The notes under the pieces were generated by a model. It was not told the DNA's origin and did not search any database. It saw nothing but the letters and a program-made list of their open reading frames with translations. From Paenibacillus sacheonensis (lineage in GTDB: Bacteria > Bacillota > Bacilli > Paenibacillales > Paenibacillaceae): a stretch of DNA of 64,000 bases. This document shows positions 1-8,131 of the stretch, piece after piece. The translations under genes and the position numbers were made by a program. Positions within the stretch are counted from its first letter, which is position 1. Every line of letters starts with the position of its first letter. Where the stretch lies: NCBI RefSeq assembly GCF_009909195.1, contig NZ_JAAAMU010000007.1, forward strand, positions 186,001-250,000, given 5' to 3'.

Positions 1-729
1 ACCAACCGATTCGGGGATATGCTAAAGCAAATCAACGGGTTAATTAACGAACGGTATAAGAACAAAATCATTCAAAAAGAAGCCGAACTGAAAGCCATAA
101 AGTCGCAAATCTCTCCCCATTTTCTCTATAACACGCTTTCGTTCATTAATTGGAAGGCGCTCGAGAGCGACAATCACGAGATTAGCCAGATGGTGACGAG
201 TTTGTCCCAATTTTACCGGACCGCGCTTAATCGTGGCGATAACATCATATCCGTGCGGGACGAGATCAATAATATGAAGTCCTATTTGGAGATCGTGTTG
301 GCGACGAGCGATCTTCGATTCGATGTGGTCTACCAAATCGACGAAGAGGTTTACTCTTATGGCATGATTAACCTCATTCTTCAACCGATCGTAGAAAACG
401 CAATTAAACACGGCATCAAAAAAAAGAAAACCGGCAAAGGATTATTGGTCATTACCGGCCGGGTGCTAGGCGAAACGATAGAATTCAGCATTTGCGACAA
501 CGGACCCGGCATCGAACCCGCTGTCTTGGAGCAGCTTTTAAGGAAACATTCCACCGGGTACGGCTTAAAGCACGTCGATGATCGAATTAAGTTGGTTTTC
601 GGTTCGGAGTACGGTCTCTCCATTCAGAGCGGCGTCGGTTCAACCAATGATTCGGAGGATGTGCCGGAAACGAATCTCCGCACTAGCATGCTCATTCTGA
701 TTCCGAAGCAAATTATTAAAAGCGTATAG
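1..729 (+). CDS. YesM/LytS-type sensor histidine kinase, C-terminal part (5' end outside window)
   Basis: The frame is open from the first base and reads a HAMP-like end (FGDMLKQING), then a helical linker and a kinase core, so the N-terminal sensor and membrane region lie outside the window. The His_kinase motif ISPHFLYNTL carries the phospho-accepting His. The N box is QPIVENAIKHG, and the ATP-lid glycine motifs are DNGPGI and STGYGLKHV. This arrangement is typical of the LytS/YesM class, which in Paenibacillaceae usually pairs with an AraC-type response regulator and controls sugar-uptake genes. No response regulator follows, so a partner would have to lie upstream. The first internal ATG at position 19 is not a likely start because the frame continues upstream of it. 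Confidence 0.9.
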   Translation, partial: TNRFGDMLKQINGLINERYKNKIIQKEAELKAIKSQISPHFLYNTLSFINWKALESDNHEISQMVTSLSQFYRTALNRGDNIISVRDEINNMKSYLEIVLATSDLRFDVVYQIDEEVYSYGMINLILQPIVENAIKHGIKKKKTGKGLLVITGRVLGETIEFSICDNGPGIEPAVLEQLLRKHSTGYGLKHVDDRIKLVFGSEYGLSIQSGVGSTNDSEDVPETNLRTSMLILIPKQIIKSV

Positions 730-785
730 TTGGATGAGCATCTTGACGCCAAGATACAATTCAACTTGCCTAAGTTACATGAAAG

Positions 786-809
786 CAGCCGATCATTTAC
801 GATCGGCTG
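786..809. terminator. Hairpin downstream of the sensor kinase
   Basis: A perfect 9-bp stem (CAGCCGATC/GATCGGCTG) with a 6-nt loop lies about 55 bases after the kinase stop. It has no strong T-run on either strand, so it may be a weak terminator. The rest of 730-1023 shows no convincing gene, only a second short hairpin (CGAAAGG/CCTTTCG) near 971-988. Confidence 0.5.
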
Positions 810-1023
810 ACTTCGTGTCTTGATTGAGCTATCGTGTTCGTTAGTGCAGCTTAGCCTGTTAAACCTCGTCCTCCAGACCTTTAGTGCCAACGAAGTGCAT
901 CTATTTCAAGCTTTCTGTTGAGAAGGAGTCTACTAAGCGACGGGTATTTCCAAACAATCCATAATCAGCCGAAAGGGCTGCCTTTCGTCTTGCACTATCG
1001 TTCCCAGTTGGCGGAATGGTCCA

Positions 1024-1986
1024 TTAAGTTCTCTCTTTCGCTAAGATACATTGAAATAATTTGACGGCATTGGACTTAGACTTTGCTTCTTCCTCTAATG
1101 CAAAATCATCCATGGTACATACTACTCGAGCACACTCAATAAGATCCTGAATATCTCTCTCTAAGCGGTAGTAGGCGAGTGCCGTCTCATCAATTTCTGT
1201 GGTTCCGTACCCCTGAAAAAATGCATCAGCGTGCGGCATCCCGACAAAAATGAAATCACGCTCTTTGGGAGCGAGCATCACCTCGTCCCAGTCGATTACA
1301 AACACCTGTCCAGCTTCATCACGGATCACATTGGCTGGATGCAGATCTGCGTGACATATTACATAAGGAATCGTTCGCGATTGAAGGAGACCTGCCTGTT
1401 CTTTCAATGAAGTCAACATTGCGTGTATCGTCGGCCTATTCTTATCCCACGCAGCGCGTAATTCGTTTTCAATGGTATTGACACTTTCAAAGCGTGCATT
1501 ATGATTCTCAAACGTTCTTACCCATCGGATGTACTCTGCTGGATTAAACATTTCCTGTCGCAGAGAATGGAATCCTTCAGGCGGCAAAATAACCTGATGG
1601 ATCAGTTTTAGGGCGATGCCTAACTTATTCCACTGCTCGGCTAACATCCCTTCGAAGCTTGACTCTCCGTCAATAAAGGGATAGACAACGACAGTCCAAT
1701 CCCGTAGCTGGGTCCATAGTGCCCCCCTACTGTTAGAAATAGGAGCCACAACGGATGTTATCCCCTGTTGATTAAGATAACTAGGAACCAGATAACATGG
1801 CTCATAAAGAGGTCTGGATGTGACCTTAAGCAGATAACTAACCTGCTGCCCGCTGACGATATGATATACTGCAGCGTTGTAATCAAGTCCCAGCGGAAGA
1901 AACTCAAGCGTGGCGGGAACTAACTCGTACTGTTCCATTAGCAAGGATCGCAGGAGCTTCTCAGGAATCCGAGTCGAATTAATCAT
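1024..1986 (-). CDS. APH(9)-like aminoglycoside/spectinomycin phosphotransferase-family protein
   Basis: The 320-residue protein has the kinase-like APH fold. The catalytic loop CHADLHPANV places the catalytic Asp near residue 214 and the metal-binding Asn near 219. It is followed by VIDWDEVMLAPKERD, whose Asp near 232 binds metal. The WDE-MLAPKERD stretch and the later FFQGYG...YYRLERDIQD segment resemble spectinomycin phosphotransferase APH(9), which is about 330 residues long. The start was placed at 1986 because GGAAGGG sits 6 bases before this ATG; an upstream in-frame ATG at 2088 has no ribosome-binding site. Family membership is well supported. Whether it gives spectinomycin resistance or phosphorylates another small molecule cannot be told from sequence. 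Confidence 0.8.
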   Translation of the reverse strand: MINSTRIPEKLLRSLLMEQYELVPATLEFLPLGLDYNAAVYHIVSGQQVSYLLKVTSRPLYEPCYLVPSYLNQQGITSVVAPISNSRGALWTQLRDWTVVVYPFIDGESSFEGMLAEQWNKLGIALKLIHQVILPPEGFHSLRQEMFNPAEYIRWVRTFENHNARFESVNTIENELRAAWDKNRPTIHAMLTSLKEQAGLLQSRTIPYVICHADLHPANVIRDEAGQVFVIDWDEVMLAPKERDFIFVGMPHADAFFQGYGTTEIDETALAYYRLERDIQDLIECARVVCTMDDFALEEEAKSKSNAVKLFQCILAKERT

Positions 1987-2247
1987 CTTTATCCCTTCCT
2001 GCATAGTGAATTTGTTGGGAGCTGCGGCAAGCTCTTCTACGTTCTTTAAATTTAAAATCATTACTTTCTGAAGTATAGCACGTATCATTTATTAGTTTTA
2101 TTTACCTGTCTTTTAGTTTGAAAACCTCGGGTTCATGCCTCCAGATACGCTCCCCTGCTGCCCTGCATTTTGATAGGAGTGGATGGAGGCAAACTGCACC
2201 TTGGTACTTTTGCGAATCAAGCCAGCGGCCCCAAACTTTACGGATGC

Positions 2248-2904
2248 TTATCGCCCAAACGCCCACGCCACCATCCGAGGGAACTCTTCTCGCCACATCG
2301 CGTCGTCGTGTGACGCGATCCGCTCTATCATTTCGACCTCCGCGCCTGCATCGCGCAGCGCTTCCGCCCACCGGGTCGCGTTCTCGAGGAAGAAAGGCTC
2401 CAGCGTGCCGGCCACGAGATAGGTACGCGGCAGCTGGCCGGGCATCACGGCAGGCGGTCGGTAGCCCCCGCCCGGCGAAGCGGAGAATACCGTACCATAG
2501 ATGTCCGGATATCGAAGCCCTATCGCGAGTGAGAGCTCCCCACTCGCCGATACGCCGCATACCGCGGTTCGTTTGGCGGGCAGCGCGACGCCGAAGCGCG
2601 ATTGCACCCATCGGCGGACGTCTTCGACGAAGAACCTCTCGTGCGAGGCGAACCGTTCCCGGTCGAACGGCGGCGAGTATTCATGGATGCGCGCCATCTC
2701 ATCTGTATCGGACGTCCGATGGGCACCGACGATCATCGTTGGCGGTACGTCGGCCGCCTCTAAGCACCCGCCCCACTGCGAGATCAGCTGACCGTCGCCG
2801 GCAAACACGACTGCCTGCGGTGGAACCGGCGGGACGTATACGGTAACCTGCCGTCCGCCATCATATTCGAGCGTTTCAGTGACGAACTCTCCCGCGATCT
2901 TCAT
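2248..2904 (-). CDS. Alpha/beta hydrolase, Fes/IroE-like putative esterase
   Basis: The 218-residue protein carries the nucleophile elbow GVSASGE (GxSxxG) in mid-sequence, followed by the strand pattern of the esterase D family (PF00756). A likely catalytic His lies in ASHDDAMW near the C-terminus and an acidic residue in GTLEPFF. Such proteins hydrolyse esters such as enterochelin-type siderophores or acyl esters; the substrate here is unknown. There is no signal peptide, so it is probably cytoplasmic. The start at 2904 follows AGGAG at 9 bases; an ATG 9 bases upstream overlaps that Shine-Dalgarno sequence. It begins 26 bases after the penicillin-binding protein gene stops and could be its transcriptional partner. 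Confidence 0.75.
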   Translation of the reverse strand: MKIAGEFVTETLEYDGGRQVTVYVPPVPPQAVVFAGDGQLISQWGGCLEAADVPPTMIVGAHRTSDTDEMARIHEYSPPFDRERFASHERFFVEDVRRWVQSRFGVALPAKRTAVCGVSASGELSLAIGLRYPDIYGTVFSASPGGGYRPPAVMPGQLPRTYLVAGTLEPFFLENATRWAEALRDAGAEVEMIERIASHDDAMWREEFPRMVAWAFGR

Positions 2905-2930
2905 AGCGCACATCTCCTGTTTTCATAGGG

Positions 2931-5096
2931 TCACTGCTTCGTAAGGGATGATTTCAATTCCGTATCAAGAACGACGCTGAGGGATTTTGTCTTCGGATCG
3001 AAGCGTTGAGATACGACAAACCCCTCCCCGCTCACGTTTAGTTCGAATTTCAGGATTCTTGCTATGCTCAAGGCATCAATTAACGGTAAGCCGGTTAAGT
3101 CGGGCGGTGTTTGATTTATCGTCTGATCCGTGAAGAGATAGATTGGAGCAAGTTTATTGATTTTTACGCCAGCGGTCGGATATTGGAAGATGACCTTCTT
3201 CCCCGATCCGATTGTTTTGACCATCAATCCGTTTTTATTCAGTTCCTGGATGCCCTTCCCCAAATAACTAGGCATCGTGACAAGTTGTTGATTCCCTTCA
3301 TCCGTGGGCTGCTGCTCTTTTCTGTCCTCGGGTATTTTTAAGTATTTCAAACTATTCATCATGATCTGTTTGAACACCGGCGCCGCGACTACCCCTCCAC
3401 CGTCGACCTCGCTGTTTGGTTCATCGACGATTACGATGATCGCTAGTTTGGGATCGCTAACCGGCGCATAGCCAATAAACGAAACGACATGTTTGCCTTC
3501 TGCATATTCCCCATTTTCCACCTTGTTTGCCGTGCCGGTTTTTCCCGCTACCGTATATCCGTTCATATAGGCGTACCTTCCGGAGCCAATCACGCGATCC
3601 GATACGACTTGTTCCAAATATTGCCCAACCTTAGTTGCCGTCTCTTTCGAAATGACTTGCCGAACTACAGTAGGCTTACTGGTTACAACATTCCCCTCTT
3701 GAGGATCCTCGATCTTCTTCACCAGATGAGGCTGCATTAATTTACCGCCGTTAGCAATAGCGCTGATGGCAGCTATTTGTTGAATCGGGGTAACTTGTAC
3801 CTCCCCCTGCCCGTAAGAAGCAGCAGCAAAGTCCGATGGGTACTTCATGGTAATGACGCCTTTGGATTCGCCGGGCAATTCAATCCCCGTTGGCGATCCG
3901 AACCCGAAATTTCTAATATACTGCTCCAGCTTGGCGGGTTTTAACTTTTCATAGCCCAGCTTCACAAACTCCACGTTGCTTGACCGTTTCAGCCCTTCTA
4001 GGAAAGTTATCGTTCCCCAGCCCTGCGGGTTAATATCATGAATGGTACGTCCGGGAACCTTGATCGATCCGGATCTATATTTCTCGTTCGGATCAAATAA
4101 TCCCTCTTGAACGGCTGCAGCTAACGTAACGATTTTGAACGTTGAGCCAGGTTCGTATTCCGACCTGATCGCATGATTATAAAAGGCGCTTAGATCGTTG
4201 GCTTTCTCCCAGAATGCATTCGGGTTAAAGCTCGGTATGTTCGCTAAGGCAAGAATATCCATCGTATTGGGATCGGCCACGATGACGGAGGCGCTTTTGG
4301 GATTGTATTTGGCTTGCAAGCCTCTCAGCGCATCCTCGACGTAAAATTGAATTTGTTCATCGATCGTTAACGTAATGTTCTTCCCATTGACGGGCTTCTG
4401 ATAACTTATCGTACCATTTGGAAGTTCGATCGAACTTCCGTCTTGATAAGCAATAATTCGGCCATCCGTTTGTTTAAGCTCCTTATCCAGGCTTTTTTCC
4501 AGTCCCATGATCGGAACTCCTTCTTTGTTGACATACCCCAAGAGCTGAGATGCGAGAGAATTATCCGGATAAAAACGCTTGTCCGCTTGTTCGATGACCA
4601 TGCCTACGTCGGAAGTGGATTTTTCTTTCTGCAATGCCGCTTTTAACTTTACCAATTTATCGTCCATGCCGCTATCCAATAACCACCCGCCATTCCGCAC
4701 CTCGACCTGCACGAAATAGTTTCCATCGCTCTTCTTTTTGCTAATCAGGCCGTTAAGATACGCTTCGCTGCTCCCCAATAGGAGAGACAACTTTTCTACG
4801 ATTTCATCTTGCAGATGTAAATGATAAATTCTCTGCGGCTGCAACGATAAATTATAGGCATTGACGTTCATGGCCAGCGGTTTATTATTCTTATCCGTAA
4901 TCATCCCGCGGTTAGCCGCTATTACGTTATCTTTCGCCCAGGTTTGTTTCGCTAAGGCCAAATAGGTACCTCCCTGCACAACCTGCACCTGAAATACGCG
5001 TGCAATTAGAACGACGAACATGAAGGAGAGCAAACCACTCAAGAAAATCGTTCGCTTATTCACTCTTTTTATCATGCTTGATATCACCGCCACCAA
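2931..5096 (-). CDS. Class B penicillin-binding protein with two PASTA domains (PBP2B/SpoVD type)
   Basis: A transpeptidase that crosslinks peptidoglycan, anchored by one N-terminal membrane segment (about residues 17-37). A PBP dimerisation domain (about 55-220) is followed by the transpeptidase domain with all three motifs: STFK (318-321), SSN (372-374) and KTG (519-521). Two C-terminal PASTA-like repeats follow (about 605-655 and 660-715). This architecture matches division PBP2B or the sporulation paralogue SpoVD. The gene stands away from any mraW-ftsL-mur cluster, so it may be an extra paralogue. The start is uncertain: the longest frame uses TTG at 5096, while ATG at 5075 begins MIKRVNKRTIF. 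Neither has an ideal Shine-Dalgarno sequence. Confidence 0.88.
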   Translation of the reverse strand: MVAVISSMIKRVNKRTIFLSGLLSFMFVVLIARVFQVQVVQGGTYLALAKQTWAKDNVIAANRGMITDKNNKPLAMNVNAYNLSLQPQRIYHLHLQDEIVEKLSLLLGSSEAYLNGLISKKKSDGNYFVQVEVRNGGWLLDSGMDDKLVKLKAALQKEKSTSDVGMVIEQADKRFYPDNSLASQLLGYVNKEGVPIMGLEKSLDKELKQTDGRIIAYQDGSSIELPNGTISYQKPVNGKNITLTIDEQIQFYVEDALRGLQAKYNPKSASVIVADPNTMDILALANIPSFNPNAFWEKANDLSAFYNHAIRSEYEPGSTFKIVTLAAAVQEGLFDPNEKYRSGSIKVPGRTIHDINPQGWGTITFLEGLKRSSNVEFVKLGYEKLKPAKLEQYIRNFGFGSPTGIELPGESKGVITMKYPSDFAAASYGQGEVQVTPIQQIAAISAIANGGKLMQPHLVKKIEDPQEGNVVTSKPTVVRQVISKETATKVGQYLEQVVSDRVIGSGRYAYMNGYTVAGKTGTANKVENGEYAEGKHVVSFIGYAPVSDPKLAIIVIVDEPNSEVDGGGVVAAPVFKQIMMNSLKYLKIPEDRKEQQPTDEGNQQLVTMPSYLGKGIQELNKNGLMVKTIGSGKKVIFQYPTAGVKINKLAPIYLFTDQTINQTPPDLTGLPLIDALSIARILKFELNVSGEGFVVSQRFDPKTKSLSVVLDTELKSSLTKQ

Positions 5097-5190
5097 AGTT
5101 TTAGCCTATTTATCCTTCCATTATTTGACGCTAGTGGAACGAATTTGTTGCACTGAATGCCAGCGTAATCCTATCTCTACAAATTTCAAC

Positions 5191-5223
5191 AAAAAAAGCA
5201 GCCGAACGTAATATGCCGGCTGC
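5191..5223 (-). terminator. Rho-independent terminator of the CMD-merR operon
   Basis: On the minus strand GCAGCCG and CGGCTGC form a stem that is followed by seven T. It separates the merR gene from the penicillin-binding protein gene downstream. Confidence 0.8.
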
Positions 5224-5289
5224 CGTCGTGATGGTGGATACTTGATCTCTGTCTACTCAATAGACATTCAGAACCATTCGGTTCGTCTT

Positions 5290-5661
5290 TCATCGTTCCT
5301 TCTCCAATTCTCTGTAATAATCGGTTTTCTCGTTTAAAGCCTCTATATTTCCTAGAAGCCGGTCGATGTGCTCCCTGATCTGATGTTTATGTCTCTCCAG
5401 CATCTGTCTCCGTTCGGCGACGGTCTCGTTCCCGCGATAGCGCAGCTCGGCGAAACGCTGCATGTCACGGATCGGCATGCCGGTATCCCGTAATCGGATA
5501 AGAAATTGGAGCCATTCGACGTCCTTTTCGGAATAATAGCGGTAACCGTTGCCTTCTCTTTCAATGTCGCGGATGAGGCTGATTTTTTCGTAATAACGCA
5601 GCGTATGCGCGGATAGACCGGTGATCTTCGTAACTTGCTGGATGGTATGCGTCGTTTTCAT
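5290..5661 (-). CDS. MerR-family transcriptional regulator (AdhR-like)
   Basis: The 123-residue protein has an N-terminal winged helix typical of MerR (TIQQVTKITGLSAHTLRYYE), the wing NGYRYYSEKDVEWL, and a C-terminal dimerising coiled coil (about residues 80-120). It lacks the cysteine pattern of metal sensors, and resembles the short aldehyde/electrophile-responsive AdhR group. It lies 27 bases downstream of a carboxymuconolactone decarboxylase-family gene. The promoter of that gene has the 19-bp spacer and central dyad recognised by MerR activators, so this protein probably activates its own operon. Its ATG lacks an obvious Shine-Dalgarno sequence, so translation may be weak or coupled to the upstream gene. 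Confidence 0.88.
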   Translation of the reverse strand: MKTTHTIQQVTKITGLSAHTLRYYEKISLIRDIEREGNGYRYYSEKDVEWLQFLIRLRDTGMPIRDMQRFAELRYRGNETVAERRQMLERHKHQIREHIDRLLGNIEALNEKTDYYRELEKER

Positions 5662-5688
5662 ATTCGTATTCTATATCAGCATGCGGCG

Positions 5689-6048
5689 TTATTTCACTTC
5701 ACCTGGCAGCGTCATGCTGTTCAGCAGGTTCATGCCGTTGATAGCCGTCGGGAATCCCCCATATAGAACCGAATGTGTCATAACTTCTTCCATTTCCTGA
5801 CGGGTCAGCCCTACGTTGGATCCGGCCCCAAGATGCACGCGCAGCTGCGGTTCCCTGTTCAGCACCGTCAGCATGGCTATCGTTGCAATTTCCCGTTCTC
5901 TTAAGGTCAGCTTGTCGCGGCCGTAAATATCGCCGAACCATTCCACGAGAAGGGTTCCCAAATCTCCCAACGGGGCTGCGACAGCCTCTCCTGCATGCCC
6001 GTCCACTTTATTCAACATTTCCATTCCGAATTCATACCGATTTTTCAT
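5689..6048 (-). CDS. Carboxymuconolactone decarboxylase (CMD) family protein
   Basis: The 119-residue protein matches the small all-helical CMD family. It shows the LTLREREIATIAMLTVLN segment and the C-terminal GLTRQEMEEVMTH and GGFPTAINGM motifs. Family members act as gamma-carboxymuconolactone decarboxylases or as AhpD-like peroxidases. The CxxC pair of AhpD is absent here, so a peroxidase role is unlikely. The start follows AGGAG closely. It is the first gene of a two-gene operon with the downstream merR gene, behind a MerR-type promoter. The context suggests an aldehyde or electrophile response; the substrate is unknown. Confidence 0.85.
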   Translation of the reverse strand: MKNRYEFGMEMLNKVDGHAGEAVAAPLGDLGTLLVEWFGDIYGRDKLTLREREIATIAMLTVLNREPQLRVHLGAGSNVGLTRQEMEEVMTHSVLYGGFPTAINGMNLLNSMTLPGEVK

Positions 6049-6080
6049 ACGATCAGCTCCTCATGTTTTAGCTGATTCTC

Positions 6081-6111
6081 ATTCTAAACTTTAGAGCGCG
6101 CTCTAATGCAA
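6081..6111 (-). promoter_or_regulatory. MerR-type promoter with 19-bp spacer and palindromic operator
   Basis: On the minus strand the -35 is TTGCAT (6106-6111) and the -10 is TAGAAT (6081-6086), with a 19-bp spacer. The spacer contains a perfect 16-bp palindrome, TTAGAGCGCGCTCTAA (6091-6106), overlapping the -35 by one base. An over-long spacer with a central dyad is the hallmark of MerR-activated promoters, and AdhR-type operators share the TAGAG...CTCTA core. Confidence 0.88.
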
Positions 6112-6281
6112 GAGATTTATTGAAAATCGTCAGTGACTTCGGAAGGGAGCCTGGGAGCCTAATGCTCTGCGAATGTTACGACGAATATTTCAGTGTTGGT
6201 GAAGGTGCAATAGTGGCCAACTGCGAAGAACTATATAAGCGGCTCGCATGGTTGCCGCAGCTGACAAAGGAGAATGGTCCA

Positions 6282-6923
6282 ATGAAAAAGTTTATCCTCT
6301 TCGATCATGACGGCGTTCTGGTCGATACGGAATGGTGGTATTTCAAAGCGGGAGAACGCGCCCTAGCCGATATCGGGTTTACCTTGGATAAAGATCAATA
6401 CCTCCGCGACATGACTCAGACATTTGGCACATGGTCCCAAGCGAGGGCGGCAGGTATGGATGAACGGACCATCGACAAGCAGCGCGAGGTCCGCGACGCC
6501 TATTATCAGGAATATCTAAGAACGGAAGCGATAGAGATCGAGGGCGTAGTCGATACGCTCGCCGAACTGTCTAAGCACGTCCGCATGGCCATCGTGACGA
6601 CTTCAAAACGAGCGGATTTCCAACTGATTCATGAAAAGCGCCAGATTAAGCAATTCATGGACTTCGTTCTTGTTCGCGAAGACTACGAGCGCACCAAGCC
6701 GCATCCGGAGCCCTACTTGACCGGCTTACGGCTCTTTGGAGCTGCCAAGAACGAGACGCTGGTCGTAGAGGATTCCAACCGAGGGTTGAACGCAGCCGTG
6801 GCGGCTGGCATCGATTGCGCGATTGTCCAGAATGACTTCACGCAGACGCATGACTTCTCGCAGGCCACCTATCGCATCAAGACGCTGATAGAATTAAAGG
6901 ACATTATCCTGAATGTAACCTGA
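6282..6923 (+). CDS. HAD-superfamily phosphatase (beta-phosphoglucomutase-like)
   Basis: The 213-residue protein begins MKKFILFDHDGVLVDTE, giving the catalytic DxD of HAD hydrolases at Asp8 and Asp10. Motif II is IVTTS, the motif III Lys is in TKPHPEPY, and motif IV is VVEDSNRG. The alpha-helical cap inserted after motif I makes it a type I member of the beta-PGM/phosphoglycolate phosphatase branch. The start at 6282 follows AAAGGAG at 9-10 bases. The frame stays open for 54 codons upstream, but that stretch shows no conserved features and is probably untranslated. The substrate is not predictable. Confidence 0.85.
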   Translation: MKKFILFDHDGVLVDTEWWYFKAGERALADIGFTLDKDQYLRDMTQTFGTWSQARAAGMDERTIDKQREVRDAYYQEYLRTEAIEIEGVVDTLAELSKHVRMAIVTTSKRADFQLIHEKRQIKQFMDFVLVREDYERTKPHPEPYLTGLRLFGAAKNETLVVEDSNRGLNAAVAAGIDCAIVQNDFTQTHDFSQATYRIKTLIELKDIILNVT

Positions 6924-6940
6924 GAGAACAATCGCCAAAT

Positions 6941-6968
6941 AAAAAAGCAGCTGCCATCGGCAACTGCT
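6941..6968 (-). terminator. Terminator between the HAD gene and the convergent hypothetical gene
   Basis: AGCAGCTGCC pairs with GGCAACTGCT around a 3-nt loop. On the minus strand six T follow the stem, serving the gene at 7035; it may also stop the HAD transcript. Confidence 0.75.
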
Positions 6969-7034
6969 CCACGATCCGTTTTTTAGCTATTATCATCCGA
7001 TACTATCATGACCGTAGGATGCCGACCTACCAAT

Positions 7035-7523
7035 TTAGGAACCTTGCTGCAATAAAAAAAGCTCACGGTAGAGCTGCAACAAATCGGTCTCCTTCTCTAC
7101 AATGAGATGGGAGAGCTCGTCTATTCTGGATGTTTTGTTTGTGAGTATGCCTTCTTCTTCGCCGACCGTATAGCCGTCTTCTGTGTCCGGGCGTCCTAGA
7201 GTTGAATTGATTCCTTCATACTCACTCGTACTAACGCTGTACTCAAATGTGATCGTTACCCATTCATCTGCTTTTTCTCTTCCGAACGTCCGATAGATAT
7301 GCATGTATTTCTCGAAAATCGAGCTCACCGTTTGCCTGCTGTCCCAGCCGACGACGCCCATGGTATCCTTGGCGAGCAAGACGGCCTGCATGAGCTGGAA
7401 ATCGTTAAGCTTTCCCCGCGTATTCTCTATTTGGTCGATCTCATGACGGAATACCGTAAAAATCTTATGGAATAACTCCGTTTCCTGAACCATTTCATGC
7501 TCCGAAATTAAAGGTCGGTCCAT
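7035..7523 (-). CDS. Hypothetical protein, 162 residues
   Basis: I do not recognise the family. The sequence is soluble, acidic and rich in helix-forming residues, with no signal peptide or membrane segment. Two predicted helices (about 15-60 and 125-160) flank a segment with aromatic and beta-forming residues (about 75-115). The ATG follows GGAAGGG at about 10 bases and the gene has its own terminator, which supports expression. A further open frame upstream (7495-7731) overlaps its 5' end but has no convincing start signal. Confidence 0.55.
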   Translation of the reverse strand: MDRPLISEHEMVQETELFHKIFTVFRHEIDQIENTRGKLNDFQLMQAVLLAKDTMGVVGWDSRQTVSSIFEKYMHIYRTFGREKADEWVTITFEYSVSTSEYEGINSTLGRPDTEDGYTVGEEEGILTNKTSRIDELSHLIVEKETDLLQLYRELFLLQQGS

Positions 7524-7752
7524 TCTTGCTCATCCCTTCCTTTTTCAACATCGCATTGACCGTGTCAACCTCTTTATAGGTTTCGCAGCATGCCAACGTT
7601 TTTAGACCACTTCCAAGCCAAAGGGGCTTGCATGGGACCTGATTCTTCAGTTCGTTTTCGCACAGCGTTTCATCCCAGTAAGGAGAACGATGCATTTTAC
7701 ATGAAGCGTTCTCAGGTGATATACTCCACATGAATCGAAAGGAGGTGACGAT

Positions 7753-8103
7753 ATGAGTAAAATCGGAAAGATCGTACTGCTAGCCTTCATTCTGCTCGCA
7801 GCCTGTCTGTGTCCCCTGCAGCATTCCGAAGCGGTGCATGAAAGCGGCGTCCAGCTGACTTGGAACCCGAGCAGCGATTCCTCCAACGCGATCGAAGCGT
7901 CCGTCTTCCAAAACACCCAACCGGTCTTCCAGCTGGTCCTCTACGCTTTATTGCTATTGGTTCTGTTCGCCTCCGTATCTCCTCCGCAAGCAAGGCTAAG
8001 ATTCCATGTCCGCTCCTTCATCCCCACGCTTAAGCAGTTCTACATCCTTAACCCCATTAAGTATCAATCCAACTATATGGCCAATCCCCCTGTTCTTCTA
8101 TGA
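7753..8103 (+). CDS. Small membrane protein of unknown function upstream of secDF
   Basis: The 116-residue protein starts with a signal peptide or first membrane segment (about residues 4-27, containing LLAACLC) and has a second hydrophobic segment (about 58-78). A basic C-terminal tail follows (RLRFHVRSF). The start is firm: AAAGGAGGTGA lies 3 bases before the ATG. The stop is 28 bases before secDF on the same strand, which suggests co-transcription. The family is not recognised. By context it could be an accessory of secretion, but that is inference only. Confidence 0.6.
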   Translation: MSKIGKIVLLAFILLAACLCPLQHSEAVHESGVQLTWNPSSDSSNAIEASVFQNTQPVFQLVLYALLLLVLFASVSPPQARLRFHVRSFIPTLKQFYILNPIKYQSNYMANPPVLL

Positions 8104-8131
8104 CATTATAGAATGAAAGGGAGTATTTTGA

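Noticed and set aside
2102-2846. Frames on both strands overlapping the esterase gene
   Set aside because: Arg-rich shadows of the esterase, which has a GxSxxG elbow and a good start.
6120-6281. Upstream extension of the HAD phosphatase frame
   Set aside because: The conserved DxD motif and a good Shine-Dalgarno sequence place the start at 6282; the upstream part is without motifs.
7495-7731. 78-codon minus-strand frame upstream of the 162-residue hypothetical gene
   Set aside because: It has no ribosome-binding site at its starts, overlaps the next gene and contains that gene's Shine-Dalgarno sequence; possible but unsupported.
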